Below, piece by piece: positions 54,401 through 64,000 of a stretch of DNA of 64,000 nt. The translations under genes and the position numbers were made by a program. The stretch covers positions 563,001 through 627,000 of the forward strand of contig OX419755.1 of the NCBI GenBank assembly GCA_948567375.1, in the 5' to 3' direction. The notes under the pieces were generated by a model. It was not told the DNA's origin. It searched no databases and saw only the letters and a program-made list of their open reading frames with translations. The stretch comes from Lunularia cruciata (taxonomy: Eukaryota; Streptophyta; Marchantiopsida; Lunulariales; Lunulariaceae). The stretch's first letter is position 1. Each line of letters opens with the position of its first letter.

Positions 54401-56000
54401 CTATTTGCTCCTTGGTGGAAAAAAATATCCTCCACCATTGTGTAAGGTCTAGATCTTGCTACAAGGGCCTTCCTCTTCCTAGCATGCATCCCTTCTAGAT
54501 AGTTACCTCTTGTCACAAAATCCACAATCTCCTTGTACTCCATTGGAGCATCTTGAGTGACTGAGATTGACATGAGCTCCTCATCCAGGAAGGAATCATC
54601 CACTAGCTCATTTCCATCATGATCATAGGCTCTAGATAACAAATCAACATTTGCATGTTTCTTTCCTAGCCTATCCTTAATGGTGTAGTCATACTTAGAC
54701 AAGAGTATTATCCACCTTGCTTGTCTCCCTTCAACATTAGGCTTGTTGAAGATGTACTTCAAAGCCTTGTGATCCGTGACAATGGTGGCTTTCCCTCCAA
54801 TCAAGTAGTGTCTAAACTTCTTGAGACCAAAGATCATTGCCAACCTTTCTCTCTCCATGACAGAGTAGTTCTTTTTTGCTGAAAACATCTGCCTACTAGC
54901 ATAAGCTATTGGGTGATCATGCCCATCTTGGTCTAATTGACTAAGAGTGCATCCTATAGCTACATTAGAAGCATCTGTGTAGAGGATGAAAGGCTTACTC
55001 CAATCAGGTTTAGCAAGAATTGGAGCTACAAAAAGGGATTGCTTGAGCTCCTCAGAAGCTTTGAGAGCCTCCTTGTCCTCCAAAATCACCATGTAATCTA
55101 CACCCTTTTTCATGTAGATATTCAATGCATAAGCCTTGTTGGAAAATGAGAAGATGAACCTCTTATAGTATCCAACCATCCCCAAGAATTGGCGTAACTT
55201 TGTCAAGCTTGAAGGGAATGAAAGATCTAAGGTTTTCCTCACCTTCTCAGGATCAATTGCTATTCCATCCTTGGAGATGATGTGCCCCAAAAGTAGACCT
55301 TCTTCACATCCAAAAATGCACTTCTCTAGGTTGAGTGATGCATTTGCCTCATCCAAGCATTGCAAGACCTTGATTAGGTGCTCAAAATGCTCCTCTTTGC
55401 TCCCATAGACACAAAAGTCGTCAATGAAGTCTCTAACAAATTTCCCAATGAAAGGTTCAAATACCTTGTTCATGAACCTTGGAATGTGGCTAGAGCATTA
55501 CAAAGCCCAAAAAGGCATGACTTGGAAAGCATAAGTCCCCCAAGGTGTGATGAATGTGGTGAGTTATTGATGCTCTAGTGCAATCTTGATTTGGTTATAT
55601 CCATTATAACCATCTCCAAAACTATACCTCTCATGACCTGCAACCTCCTCCAAGATCTCAACAATTAATGGTAATGGGTAGTATTCCTTCTTGGTAATAG
55701 CATGAGCTTCTTGTAATCCACACATACTTGAAGCTTGCCATTCTTTTCTTCACAATCACAATTGGAAACAACAATTCTAAATTCTCCACCTCAAAGATAA
55801 ATCCAGCCTCCTTAAGCTTATCAATCTCCTCCTTCACAACCAAAGATATTGGTGGGCTAATCCGATGTTGCTTTTGGCGGATTGGTCTTTCATGTAACTC
55901 TACCTCTATCTTGTGCTTCTCCAAGATGACTTCCTTCAAATCCTTATAATTGAAAGCAAACACATGGATGAACTTGCAGAAAATCTCCTCAAATCTCACC
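54401..56000 (-). pseudogene. pol: Reverse transcriptase and RNase H of element I
   Basis: N-terminal RT block: HRISPPISLVVKEEIDKLKE with GFIFEVENLELLFPIVIVKK (55658-55999). Broken middle around 55480-55650. Then VRDFIDDFCVYGSKEEHF, FGCEEGLLLGHIISKDGI and LTKLRQFLGMVGYYKRF. RNase H: LYTDASNVAIGCTLSQ, VMERERLAMIFGLKKF, VTDHKALKYIF and KHANVDLLSRAYDHD, acidic residues present (54391-55473, an uninterrupted 360-codon frame). Confidence 0.9.
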
Positions 56001-56339
56001 TTCTCTCCTTGGTAACATTTGGGCCATACTTGAGGGTAACTAACCTTCTCTCTACCTCCTCAAGTGTCAATGGTGACTTATATGGGTCTTTCAAAACCTC
56101 TGGCTTAGGTGCAAAATCCATAGCACACAAGGGACATACATCTAAATCAGATTCAAATTCATCCTCCTCCATGGAAGTCTCCTCCTTTACGCTTGTGTCC
56201 ACACTTGAAGCTCCTTGTTCAGAATCTGATTCAAAATAATCAAAAGATGGTGTATCTGAATGTGAAGTATTGGTGGTGTTAGTCACAAGAATTGTGACTC
56301 TGTGGTTTGATGGCCCAATCCTCAAGTACCCTTTGTGTC

Positions 56340-57080
56340 ATTGATCAGTTGTGTGTGTTGCTCTCAACCATGCCCTCCCAAGAAGTAAGTCATAGCTTGA
56401 ATCCTTGAAGACTTGGAAAGTCATGAGATTTTGAACTCCCATAATTGAAACTACCAACTTGTCCATCACCACTACTGGTCAAACTTGTTGTTTGTTTGCC
56501 ATGCTCACCACAAATGTTGAAGGTTTTGAGGGTATCATACCCAACTTCTTCATCAACCTTTCTAACATGGCATTCACTGCTGATCCTCCATCAACCAATG
56601 CATCCTTGATATTGTGACCATTCACTCTCACATCAATCTTGGAGGCATATTCACAAGCCTCCCATGGTGCTGACTTGGCATCCACCACTCCCATTGATAC
56701 TAGAGCTTTTGCCCTCTTCTTCCTCTTGCTCCTTGTGGAACTCAAACCACCTCTAAGCTCCTTTCTCAAAGTACGTTCCAAAGCAATCAATTGGCCCATT
56801 GTGATGTTAGCCTTGTCTCTACCAACATCCTCCAAGACATTGTAGTTCCATTGCTGCTTTGAGATCAAGAAGTCCTCCATCCCCAACTTCTTCCTTGGAG
56901 TCTTTCTTGTTGATGGTGTTAAAATTGCTTGTGCGAGTGCTCCTAGTAGGCATAGGAGTAAATTTGCTAGGATTAAATCCTTGAGAAGAGTGCACATCCT
57001 TTGCAAAACCAACTCTCTTCTTCTCTTGTGCCAAAAGCTCCAAATTAAGACTCTCCCTTCTCATACTTGCTCTCAATTAC
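56340..57080 (-). pseudogene. Protease region of element I
   Basis: WNYNVLEDVGRDKANITMGQ is the linker typical of Tat-like gag-pol, and VNGHNIKDALVDGGSAVNAM the active-site loop (Asp-Gly-Gly form). MEDFLISKQQ lies just upstream. The 177-codon frame 56479-57012 carries most of it. The stretch 55996-56325 is an acidic linker toward RT (TSMEEDEFESDLDVCPLCAM). Confidence 0.78.
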
Positions 57081-58140
57081 ATCTATAGATGCTATCTCCT
57101 TACCTTTGTTTGGATTAGGAGCCACTTGGGTTTCACTATCTCCTTCTTTCCCTCTATTGGCTCCTTCATAAGCCCTTCCTCCATGGTAAGTGGAATTTGG
57201 GCAATTCCTTTGGATGTGACCTCTTCCTCCACAACCAAAACAATTTCTCTTATTAAAATTGTTGGTTGGTTGGCCTCCTCTATATGGATAACTTCAATAA
57301 CTCCTAGGCCCTCTCCCCACATGTTGGTCTACCTCTCTCTTCTCCCATAGTTGCACCACATTGATCTTGAGATCTGCAAGTTGTTCTGTGATGGTTTGAA
57401 GTGGATCCTTTGGTGGAGGTGCAAGAAATCAAGCAACTACTACTCGTGCTGCAACCCTTGCCACCAAAGTATCAAAAGTTCCACCATACTTGTAGCCTTG
57501 AGGAGGATGGACAACCTCCTTCACCACCAAATCACTCTCATCTCCTTCCAAACTCTCCTCCATACAAATTGCAATCTTGATAGCTTCAACTTTGGAAGAA
57601 GGTTTCTCATATCTCACCTTGATCTCTGTCTAATTTTTGTGTCAATAGGAAGGATACAATGCACTAAATTTTCTTGGAAAGTTTCATTACAATCCACTGA
57701 AAATTGAAGAAATGGAAGACTTTGTACAATTTTCTAGAGAGCATGCCATTGCGGGAGTAGTTTACCTTATCAACTTTCAAAAATTCTAGCCTATGTGCAT
57801 AGCAGCTCTCACAATAATTTTAATTGTGCTTACTGAAGGATAATCCAAGCTATCATGTGTGGAAATTTCAAGTCCATATCCAAAACTTGAGATTTTGCCC
57901 AAAATCACCTTAATTCCCAAAATTTGCAATCGACCTCACACAATCTCTCCAAATCCTCTCAAGTGTACAACATGTGGAAAATCACCTCAAAGGCATCATA
58001 ATGAACTACAGGGTATAAGCCTAAATTCTCTAACATAAGTTCAACCCCCTCCTCCCCTAAAGTTCTCTCCAAGTAAGCTCTCATAGCCTCCTTTTGTCTA
58101 ATATAGAATTGTGCACGGAATATTATCTTGCCTTCTAGAG
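57081..58140 (-). pseudogene. gag: gag of element I
   Basis: A CCHC knuckle CFGCGGRGHIQRNC at 57201-57242 in the frame with LPKLKLSRLQFVW and GGTFDTLVARVAARVVV upstream (57429-57617). N-terminal block IFGSIVGISLEGKIIFRAQF (57959-58186; it overlaps the PBS side, so the true start is uncertain). The part between about 57620 and 57950 is heavily mutated. Confidence 0.68.
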
Positions 58141-58141
58141 A

Positions 58142-58160
58142 GATCCCGACAATGGAACCA
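58142..58160 (-). other. Primer-binding site of element I
   Basis: Minus-strand TGGTTCCATTGTCGGGATC, 4 nt from the LTR; a diverged tRNA-Asp-like site. Confidence 0.6.
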
Positions 58161-58164
58161 AAAA

Positions 58165-58727
58165 TGTGAGCCAACACGTCTCTCACTCAGGATGAACCTC
58201 TGATGGCTATTATGGTAGCACACCATGGACTAAGAAAGCAAGGAACCCCAACTCCATCATACTCCTCCAAGGCTAACACTCCAAGACTCAAGACATTGCT
58301 CACTAGAGAACTCAAGGAAAGAGAGAAAGTTGCAAATGAAAGGATGATGAGTACTTCCTCACTCCTTGTTTATATACTTGTGAAATAATTATGCACTGAA
58401 GTGACTAATTACTAGAGTAACTTGAGTTACTAGGCTAAAAGTCAAGTAAAGTTAAAAAGTATAAAAGAATATCCATCCACATGGGCATATTCCACTAAGC
58501 ATGTGATCTTATCTTCACCCAACCACTAAGTCAAGGATTCCTTCACATGGGCTATCCTTGGATTATAAATGAATCCAAAACAAAAAGGCTTGCAAGCCCA
58601 AGAGTTCTAGACTCTTTCCTCAAAGCCAAACACCTAGGAATAATATCAAGTCAACACACTAGAATCCAAAATAGTGGTGCTTATCTTTTCCACTTCCTCT
58701 AAAGTAAGGTCAACTTTATCTTAGCTA
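58165..58727 (-). repeat. 5' LTR of element I, truncated
   Basis: Matches 49077-53537 (without the solo insertion) up to CTTAGCTATG, where a family-1 LTR start takes over. Confidence 0.85.
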
Positions 58728-58904
58728 TGGTGCCCACATTTTTTGTTTTTTTCAAAATAGAGAAGAAGAAGTGTATAGAGAAGCTGGATTGTGCTTGTAT
58801 GGCCGAAGAAGGCAAAGAAAAGAGTCTTCGGGATGAAACCCGAAGTAAAATGACTTCGGGTCGTAAGGAAAAGTACTCAAAAATGCCCTGTCAACATACA
58901 ACCC
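58728..58904 (+). repeat. Family-1 LTR 5'-end fragment (177 bp)
   Basis: Runs from GGTGCCCACATTTTTT to ATACAACC and is then cut by the opposite LTR at 58905. Carries the covarying stem-loop at 58838-58861. Confidence 0.8.
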
Positions 58905-59574
58905 TGTGACAACCCGGCAAATATCACTTTTGCGGTAATTGGGTAAGTAAAGTTTGTTCCCGTAGAGATACAAGTCAGAAATGTCCAAATACAAAGCAAA
59001 GTAACAATTTCAGTTCTTCTTGAGTTCTTCTTTAGTCTCTCAGGTAGAAACCACACCCAGAAGAGAGTAACAAGCACTGACTTGCAGTCTTGTCACAAAT
59101 TAACACTCCATAATCACAACTCCATCAATTATTTCCAAACAATCTTGATTTGTGATGATTCAGGCTCTCCCGAAAACGGCACTTCACTGCAAAACAACTT
59201 CACCTCAGAATTGTGTTCCACCCTTCCACTGAAGGCACAACTTCCTCAATCGAAATTGCTTCACATCAACTTCGCACTGCATTCACAAATGCAGAATACT
59301 ACCAACACTACAATTCCTCTCAGATCTGTCAAGGCATTGCTTTGATTGCACTTCACTCAGGATCAAACACACAGAATGAAGATCAAGGCTGTGGAATCCA
59401 ACATCCAACAAGCACTCTAACTTGCACTTCAAATTTCTCCAAACATTCACAAACACAATTGCAAAGTTGATACTCGGAATCAAGCTCAAGCGACGAGCAC
59501 TGCTTCACAGCACTTCACTTTATCTATTCTCAAAAATAATGAGCACTGAACAACAATTTCCTGCGAATGCCACT

Positions 59575-59583
59575 CTTAAATAG
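59575..59583 (-). promoter_or_regulatory. LTR TATA-like box
   Basis: CTATTTAAG, conserved at the same distance (678-679 nt) from the LTR end at 20690-20698 and 52248-52256. It lies about 115 nt downstream of the U3 ORF stop, which places that ORF upstream of the LTR's own transcription start. Confidence 0.65.
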
Positions 59584-59696
59584 TGAAGCAATAGACAGTT
59601 CTAACAACTATACCGTTTCTACATCAACTGTTCTAACCTGCAGATCCAAAATGACAATGCACCTCTTCATATCTGCCCCTTCAAATCTCAAATCAG

Positions 59697-62327
59697 TTAC
59701 TAATCCGATCCGATGTCTACTTCTTCCTCGGCTTTCAAACCCGAACCCGAAGTAATCTTACTTCCTACTATTCTGTCCTCGGGTTTCACAACTCTTACAT
59801 CTTCTACCAGATCCAGCAATTCTCTTTCCTGATCTGAAATTGCACTAGTGGGTAATCTATCTAACTCTTCATCTTTCGACCCACTCTTCTCTACTGTTGC
59901 TGAGGCCAACTCCGAAGACATTTGGATCCCGATGTTATCTACGTCGGGTTTTGCTTTAACATCCTGCCGAAGCTTTTCTAACTCTATTCTTACTAAGTCT
60001 AATCTAATTGCGATATTGTCTTCTACTTCTAAGATCTTCCTATCTACACGAGTTCTCAATTTAATCAACAAGGCATTCAAATCTGTATCTTTCGCTTGCC
60101 TTCGCCTCGTCTCCTGCACTAACAGCTTCAACTCGTGCAGACACGTTTCTTCAATTTGAACGCTAGTCTCTGTACTTAGCATCGCGTTTACCCTAAGGAC
60201 TATCTCCTACAATGGCTCTAATCTTGTCTTCCTTTCTCGTTCCCGATCTGCAAGCCATTCCTCTCTGTACATTGCCAACTCTTCTTCGAATTCGGCCTTC
60301 ACCGCGTCCTTCTCTTTCTCCTTCTGTGCAACCTTTTCTTCCTGATTACGAAGTAAGTCTTGTAATCTCTCTTCTTCTCCATATCTCGCAGCCAACTCTC
60401 GCTGCCAGAGTTGCTTCTTCTCCTCCATACTCTCCATCACTCGATCGAGCTCTTGATCCTTTGATGCTACTCTCGCCATAGCATGGATGAGCTCTACTCT
60501 TGAATCAGCAAACTGCTGCTTCAAGATTTCAAATTCAGCTACTTGTCTCTCCCTTACGACGTCACTCTTCCTCGCAAGATCCTCTCGATAGCTCACTTCT
60601 CTCCTCAGGTCTTCGATGACCTAACTTCTCTCCACTACTTCCACTTGCAGTACTTCTCTCTCCTTCTCACCTCGGGTTATACTCTTCTTCAACTCCGAGT
60701 TTTCTTCTTCAAATCTCGATACCACCTGCAATACAATCTTTACCTCTGGACAAGTCGACTGCATCTCCTTCTTCTTCTTCTCCAACTTCACCAACAGCGG
60801 GCATACTACCACCTGCAGGTAATCTACTCCATTCATGATACCTTCGTTCTCTCTCGGAGTAGTCTCTCTTCTTTCTTCGTGTTCTCCCGATTCTCGCCTT
60901 CTTCTCTAGAGCCTTCGTATCGGAATTGATGCTTCACTGCCCGAGCTTCCTTCTACTTCTTCTTTCACTCTACTCGGTCCCGCTTCCCCCTTCGCCTTAC
61001 GTCTTGAGCGAATTCCTCGCTATACTGCGATCTTCTTCTCCTCGAGCACCGGTACTTCATCTTCCAGCGCTGCATTGTCTTCGGCTTTTACCTCGGCTTG
61101 AATTTCTTCTTCGTATTCTTCAGGCGTTGGTGCTGAGGTCATTTCTCCACTGACTTCACTATCACTGCTTGTATCTCCACTCTGCAGTGTCAGCTCAGGT
61201 TTGTCCTCATGTTCCGAGTCCTCCGTCTTGAGCTCGGCTTCGCCTTCTGAGTCTTCATCTTCCGACTCAATCACCACCATTCCTCGCCTCCGGTTATTTT
61301 TCTGCATCTTCCGAGGTTTCTTGTTTTCTTCGGCGTCTGCTTGCTGAGTTCTCTTCTTCGTCGAGGTACTTTCAACGACCTCCACGTTCTTCCCTGTCTT
61401 CACGTAGTAATCGTCTGCACTCCAGATTTGGAGAATGTATTGCTGCTCCTCCGTGTCGACTTCTCTTCTCAAATCATGGTGAAAATGAGACACCATTCGA
61501 TTACGCTCAGCAACATTGAACAGATTTAACCCGAGGTAAAAGTGGGCTGCAAATGGTACGATGTAGTGTGGAGGCGACTTATCTCGCAGATTCCACACCA
61601 TCTGCCTCGTTCTTCCGTGAAAGCACCTTGCCCAATTTATCGGTCCTCCTGCAAATAACTTGTGAAAGAACACCGCTTGGTGTTTCATCACATGGGTAGT
61701 TCTCTCTGGCTTCAGGAGGGCCATTAGTGCACTCACAATTCCCCTCCTCACTGGGTCCTTATAACTCTCAACTTTATACCCATTCTTCGTCCTCTTCGAC
61801 GAGAAGGCTTCTCTCACCTCCTGCGTTTCTTGAGCTATCTCTCCTTTCCCCAAGAACGTGGCCCCCTGCTCCTAGCCTGCCTCCTTCCCGAGTACGAGTC
61901 TCCAATCCGACTCTGTCCAGCAAGCCGGATTTCCTCTCTTCCCTTCTTCCTCGGGACTATCGAGACATTTACTCTTGATGATTTCTGTCATGAATCCTAG
62001 AAAACTTATGTTCCAATTCCATGCCAGAAAGGTGATCCAAAGTCGGCTCAAGACTTCGATCCTCGCTACTACATCTAATCTCCGAATTGCATGATTTCTC
62101 ACTGCAAATTTGGAGTTCTTCTTCCCTCCTCCCATCTCTTCTGCTTTCCTTTGGTCTCTCGATTTCTCTCTCTCGACTTCTCCCTTACGCACTAACCCAA
62201 GGCCAACATTATGTCCCTTTCCCCGATCACCTGCAAGACGACTCCTCAACGGCGAAGGAAAATTGCTCGACATTTCGTCGTTGTAGTTTCGGTTTTTATA
62301 GAGTTGCACTTCTTTGTCTTCCGTCAC
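59697..62327 (-). pseudogene. U3-resident LTR ORF, best-preserved copy
   Basis: About 876 codons in one frame, no frameshift, five point stops (TAG after KEAG, KIAV, RRL, ERS and EPL). Possible starts at 62327 or at the conserved MSSNFPSPLRS (62273). Domain 1 (about residues 70-260): HAIRRLDVVARIEVLSRLW, WNISFLGFMTEI, WTESDWRLVLG, YKVESYKDPVRRGIVSALM, HQAVFFHKLFAGGPINWARC, PFAAHFYLGLNLF, DLRREVDTEEQQYIL. Basic patch (KKPRKMQKNNRRRG), acidic middle (VVIESEDEDSEGEAEL), helix VDYLQVVVCPLLVKLEKK, then about 300 residues of coiled coil ending LHELKLLVQETRRRQAKD, VDRKILEVEDN and VDIGSD. No known domain recognised by eye. Stops mostly replace Gln, Glu or Lys codons of sister copies. Confidence 0.88.
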
Positions 62328-62686
62328 TTCGAGTTTCTACCGAGAAATCACACCTCCTGCATGCACCCGTTACTGTTGCCTCACCTTCACGCGTATGAGC
62401 CGCCAATTTTGAAACCGCCCCTTCTTGAATTTCTTGCCCCGACGAAAGGTTGTTAGATTGTCTTTGCCTCGGGTTGAGCTCCCCCCCCGATCTGAAGACA
62501 ATTTACTTTGTATCGTTTGCTGACACGGCATTTCAGAGTACTTCGCCTTATGACCCGAGGTCACTTTACTTCGGGTTTCACCCCGAAGACAGTTTTTGTC
62601 GTCTTCTTCGGCCAACCAGGCGCAATCCGACTTCTCTATACACTTCTTCTGCTTTATTTTGAAAAAAAAAAAATGTGGGCACCACA

Positions 62687-62700
62687 TACCCCCTCCCTCA
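62687..62700 (-). other. Polypurine tract of the right-edge element
   Basis: Minus-strand TGAGGGAGGGGGTA next to the LTR. Confidence 0.85.
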
Positions 62701-64000
62701 AATGTGAGCGTCCCCGCGAACATAGACCTCGGGTGTCTTAGAAACTTCCGAGTCTATGGTCCAATATCTCCGAACTCTCTACCCGTTTACTCGAGTGGCA
62801 AAAGGATTACCTTCCAAATCGACTAGTTGCAGGGATCCATTTTTGTAAAGATGACGAACTCAATAGGGACCCATCCATCGCAAATGCAACTTGCCTGGAA
62901 AAAATATTTGGCGATTATCATATAACAAAACCAAATCCCCTTCTCGTACAGTCACAGGCTTGATTCTCTGATCGTGCCTGACTTTCCGCTGTGCTTGTAC
63001 TTCTTTTGTGGTTTGCATTGCATCGTCTCTTTTCTCTTGTAACCACATCAGTTGTTGAATCCGAAGATCCTGACTTTCCTCTTCCGACATTTGTTCTTCG
63101 CACAGAACTCGATAAGTCGGAACTTCAAATTCAACTGGTAGTATGGGGTGCAAGCCATATGTCAAGAAGTATGGAGTTTGTTTGGTTGTAATCTTCTCTG
63201 TTGTCCGATAGGCCCATAACGCGGCTGGTAATTTTGTATCCCAGTCATAGGCATAATTGACAGTCACCTTATTCAAAATTTTACAAAGTAACCCATTCGC
63301 TTTTTTCGTTAAGCCATTCGCTTTTGGGTTATAAGGAGTCATCTTCCGATGTTTAATCTGAAAATACTTGGTTAACTCCTCCATTACAGAGTTCAAAAAA
63401 TGTGTTCCTTGGTCACTAACCAATTCCAGAGGACACCCATATCGGGAGATGATGTTTCGAAAGAAAAATTCCGCCACAGTTTCAGCATCATCTCTGCGAG
63501 TTGCTTCCGCTTCAACCATCTTGGTAGCGTAATCAGTGCAAACCAAAATATATCGCTTTCTTGTGACTCGAGTTACTGGTTGAATGGGACCCACAAAATC
63601 AATACCCCATTTCTCAAAGGGGGCCAAAGGCAAAATTGGTTTCAAAGGCCATTGAGAAGTGGCCGTCGGCTTCCCCGTTCTCTGACACGCATCACAGCTT
63701 CGAATATGAGCATGTACATCTTTGTACATTGTAGGCCACCAATACCCTGCCAAAAGAATTTTCTTTACAGTATTCTTCAGAGCATAGTGTCCTCCCGATG
63801 CCTCGGAGTGTAAAGATTCAATTACTCCTCCTACTTCGTAGGACTCCAAGCATTGCCGAAGTACTTCATCTTCACCCGTCTTAAATAAAATGTTGTGTTT
63901 AAGCTGGTACGGCCCCATTTTCCGGAGAAAGACTGCCCGCTGTTCTGGATCCATCCCCTCAGGACAATGGAGAGTATTCAGATAATTATATTCATCTGCA
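62701..64000 (-). pseudogene. Integrase of the right-edge family-1 element (partial)
   Basis: An open frame from 63954 to 62860 continues upstream beyond the window edge. Zinc domain HSEASGGHYALKN with CDACQRTGKP. Core IDFVGPIQPVTRVTRKRY, CTDYATKMVEAEATRRDDAE, LVSDQGTHFLNS. The catalytic Glu block reads NGLTKKANG: Lys replaces Glu (AAA against GAG or GAA in the copies at 1596-2561 and 13883-15130). A TGA at about 62858 replaces the Arg in MGPYRV, after which the C-terminal domain continues (DLEGNPFATRVNGWRVRRYW) to about 62700. The longest uninterrupted integrase frame of the window, yet predicted inactive. Confidence 0.9.

Larger units (their letters stand above)
49077..58727 (-). mobile_element. 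Element I: family-3 Tat-like gypsy
   Basis: Minus strand: 5' LTR 58165-58727 (truncated), PBS 58142-58160, gag, protease, RT-RNase H, integrase, 3' LTR 49077-53537 (0.69 kb net, split by a solo LTR). LTR ends read TGTAACACCC and GGCTCACA. It inserted in the U3 ORF of the plus-strand LTR at 45379. The 5' LTR is cut off by a family-1 LTR scrap, so no target duplication can be checked. Coding regions carry frameshifts and stops. Confidence 0.87.
58905..62686 (-). repeat. 3' LTR of the right-edge family-1 element (3.78 kb)
   Basis: Minus-strand start TGTGGTGCCCACA at 62686 after the polypurine tract, end GGTTGTCACA at 58905. The element body continues past the window edge. TATA-like CTATTTAAG at 59575-59583, 678 nt from the LTR end. 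Confidence 0.92.

Noticed and set aside
53538-58140. Element I as a further family-1 copy
   Set aside because: Different LTR (0.7 kb, TGTAAC...TCACA), different gag with a single knuckle and different RT sequence; only the Tat-like lineage is shared.
59213-59470. Recurring small ORF beginning MFHPSTEGTTS, antisense in U5 (also 4948-5205, 35608-35793, 43723-43941)
   Set aside because: It recurs because U5 is conserved; lengths and C-termini vary and no protein feature is visible.

Overview
The window is a pile-up of nested and decayed LTR retrotransposons. I found no host gene, tRNA, rRNA or CRISPR array. The sequence is AT-rich, uses plant-type primer-binding sites (PBS complementary to the 3' end of tRNA-Asp for one family, a tRNA-iMet type for a copia-like scrap), and the polyproteins belong to Ty3/gypsy lineages. 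This fits heterochromatin of a repeat-rich land plant; a non-angiosperm (gymnosperm, fern, lycophyte or bryophyte) is a guess I cannot prove.

FAMILY 1 (about two thirds of the window) is a Tat/Athila-like gypsy element: gag with three CCHC knuckles, protease, RT with an FIDDF active site, RNase H, integrase, then polypurine tract and LTR with no env gene. Its LTRs are 3.7-3.8 kb, and each carries a long ORF (780-880 codons) lying entirely in U3, upstream of the LTR TATA box. The LTR protein has a conserved N-terminal domain, an acidic middle and a long coiled-coil tail. Copies lie at 2576-5511, 10170-13868 and 20019-23670 (the two LTRs of element B), 36105-37351 and 43544-45378 (element E), 45379-49076, 46980-48701 (solo), 49163-52927 (solo) and 58905-62686, plus small fragments.

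FAMILY 2 is a different gypsy element with a remarkable polyprotein. In element D (minus strand, 25584-35392) the order is gag, protease, a cytosine-5 DNA methyltransferase domain (motifs I, IV, VI, VIII, IX and X recognisable), RT, RNase H, integrase and a C-terminal PHD finger. Protease, methyltransferase, RT and RNase H share one reading frame broken only by stop codons, so the methyltransferase is part of pol and not a later insertion. Two other family-2 fragments lie at 7841-9691 (RT to integrase) and 10151-25405 (integrase, intact PHD finger, 3' LTR), the latter split by element B.

FAMILY 3 (element I, minus, 49077-58727) is another Tat-like gypsy element with about 0.7 kb LTRs and one CCHC knuckle. 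A copia-like 5' end sits at 9692-10150.

Layout: 1-7840 inverted gag pieces around an integrase-LTR-gag recombinant of family 1; 7841-10169 family-2 pol and the copia scrap; 10170-23670 near-complete element B with a 5-bp target duplication; 23671-25405 rest of the family-2 copy; 25409-36104 element D with family-1 LTR scraps at both ends; 36105-45378 element E; 45379-53537 a four-level nest with two solo LTRs, both with perfect 5-bp target duplications; 53538-58727 body of element I; 58728-64000 family-1 LTR and the integrase end of an element running off the right edge. All coding regions carry stops or frameshifts, so nothing here is an intact autonomous element.
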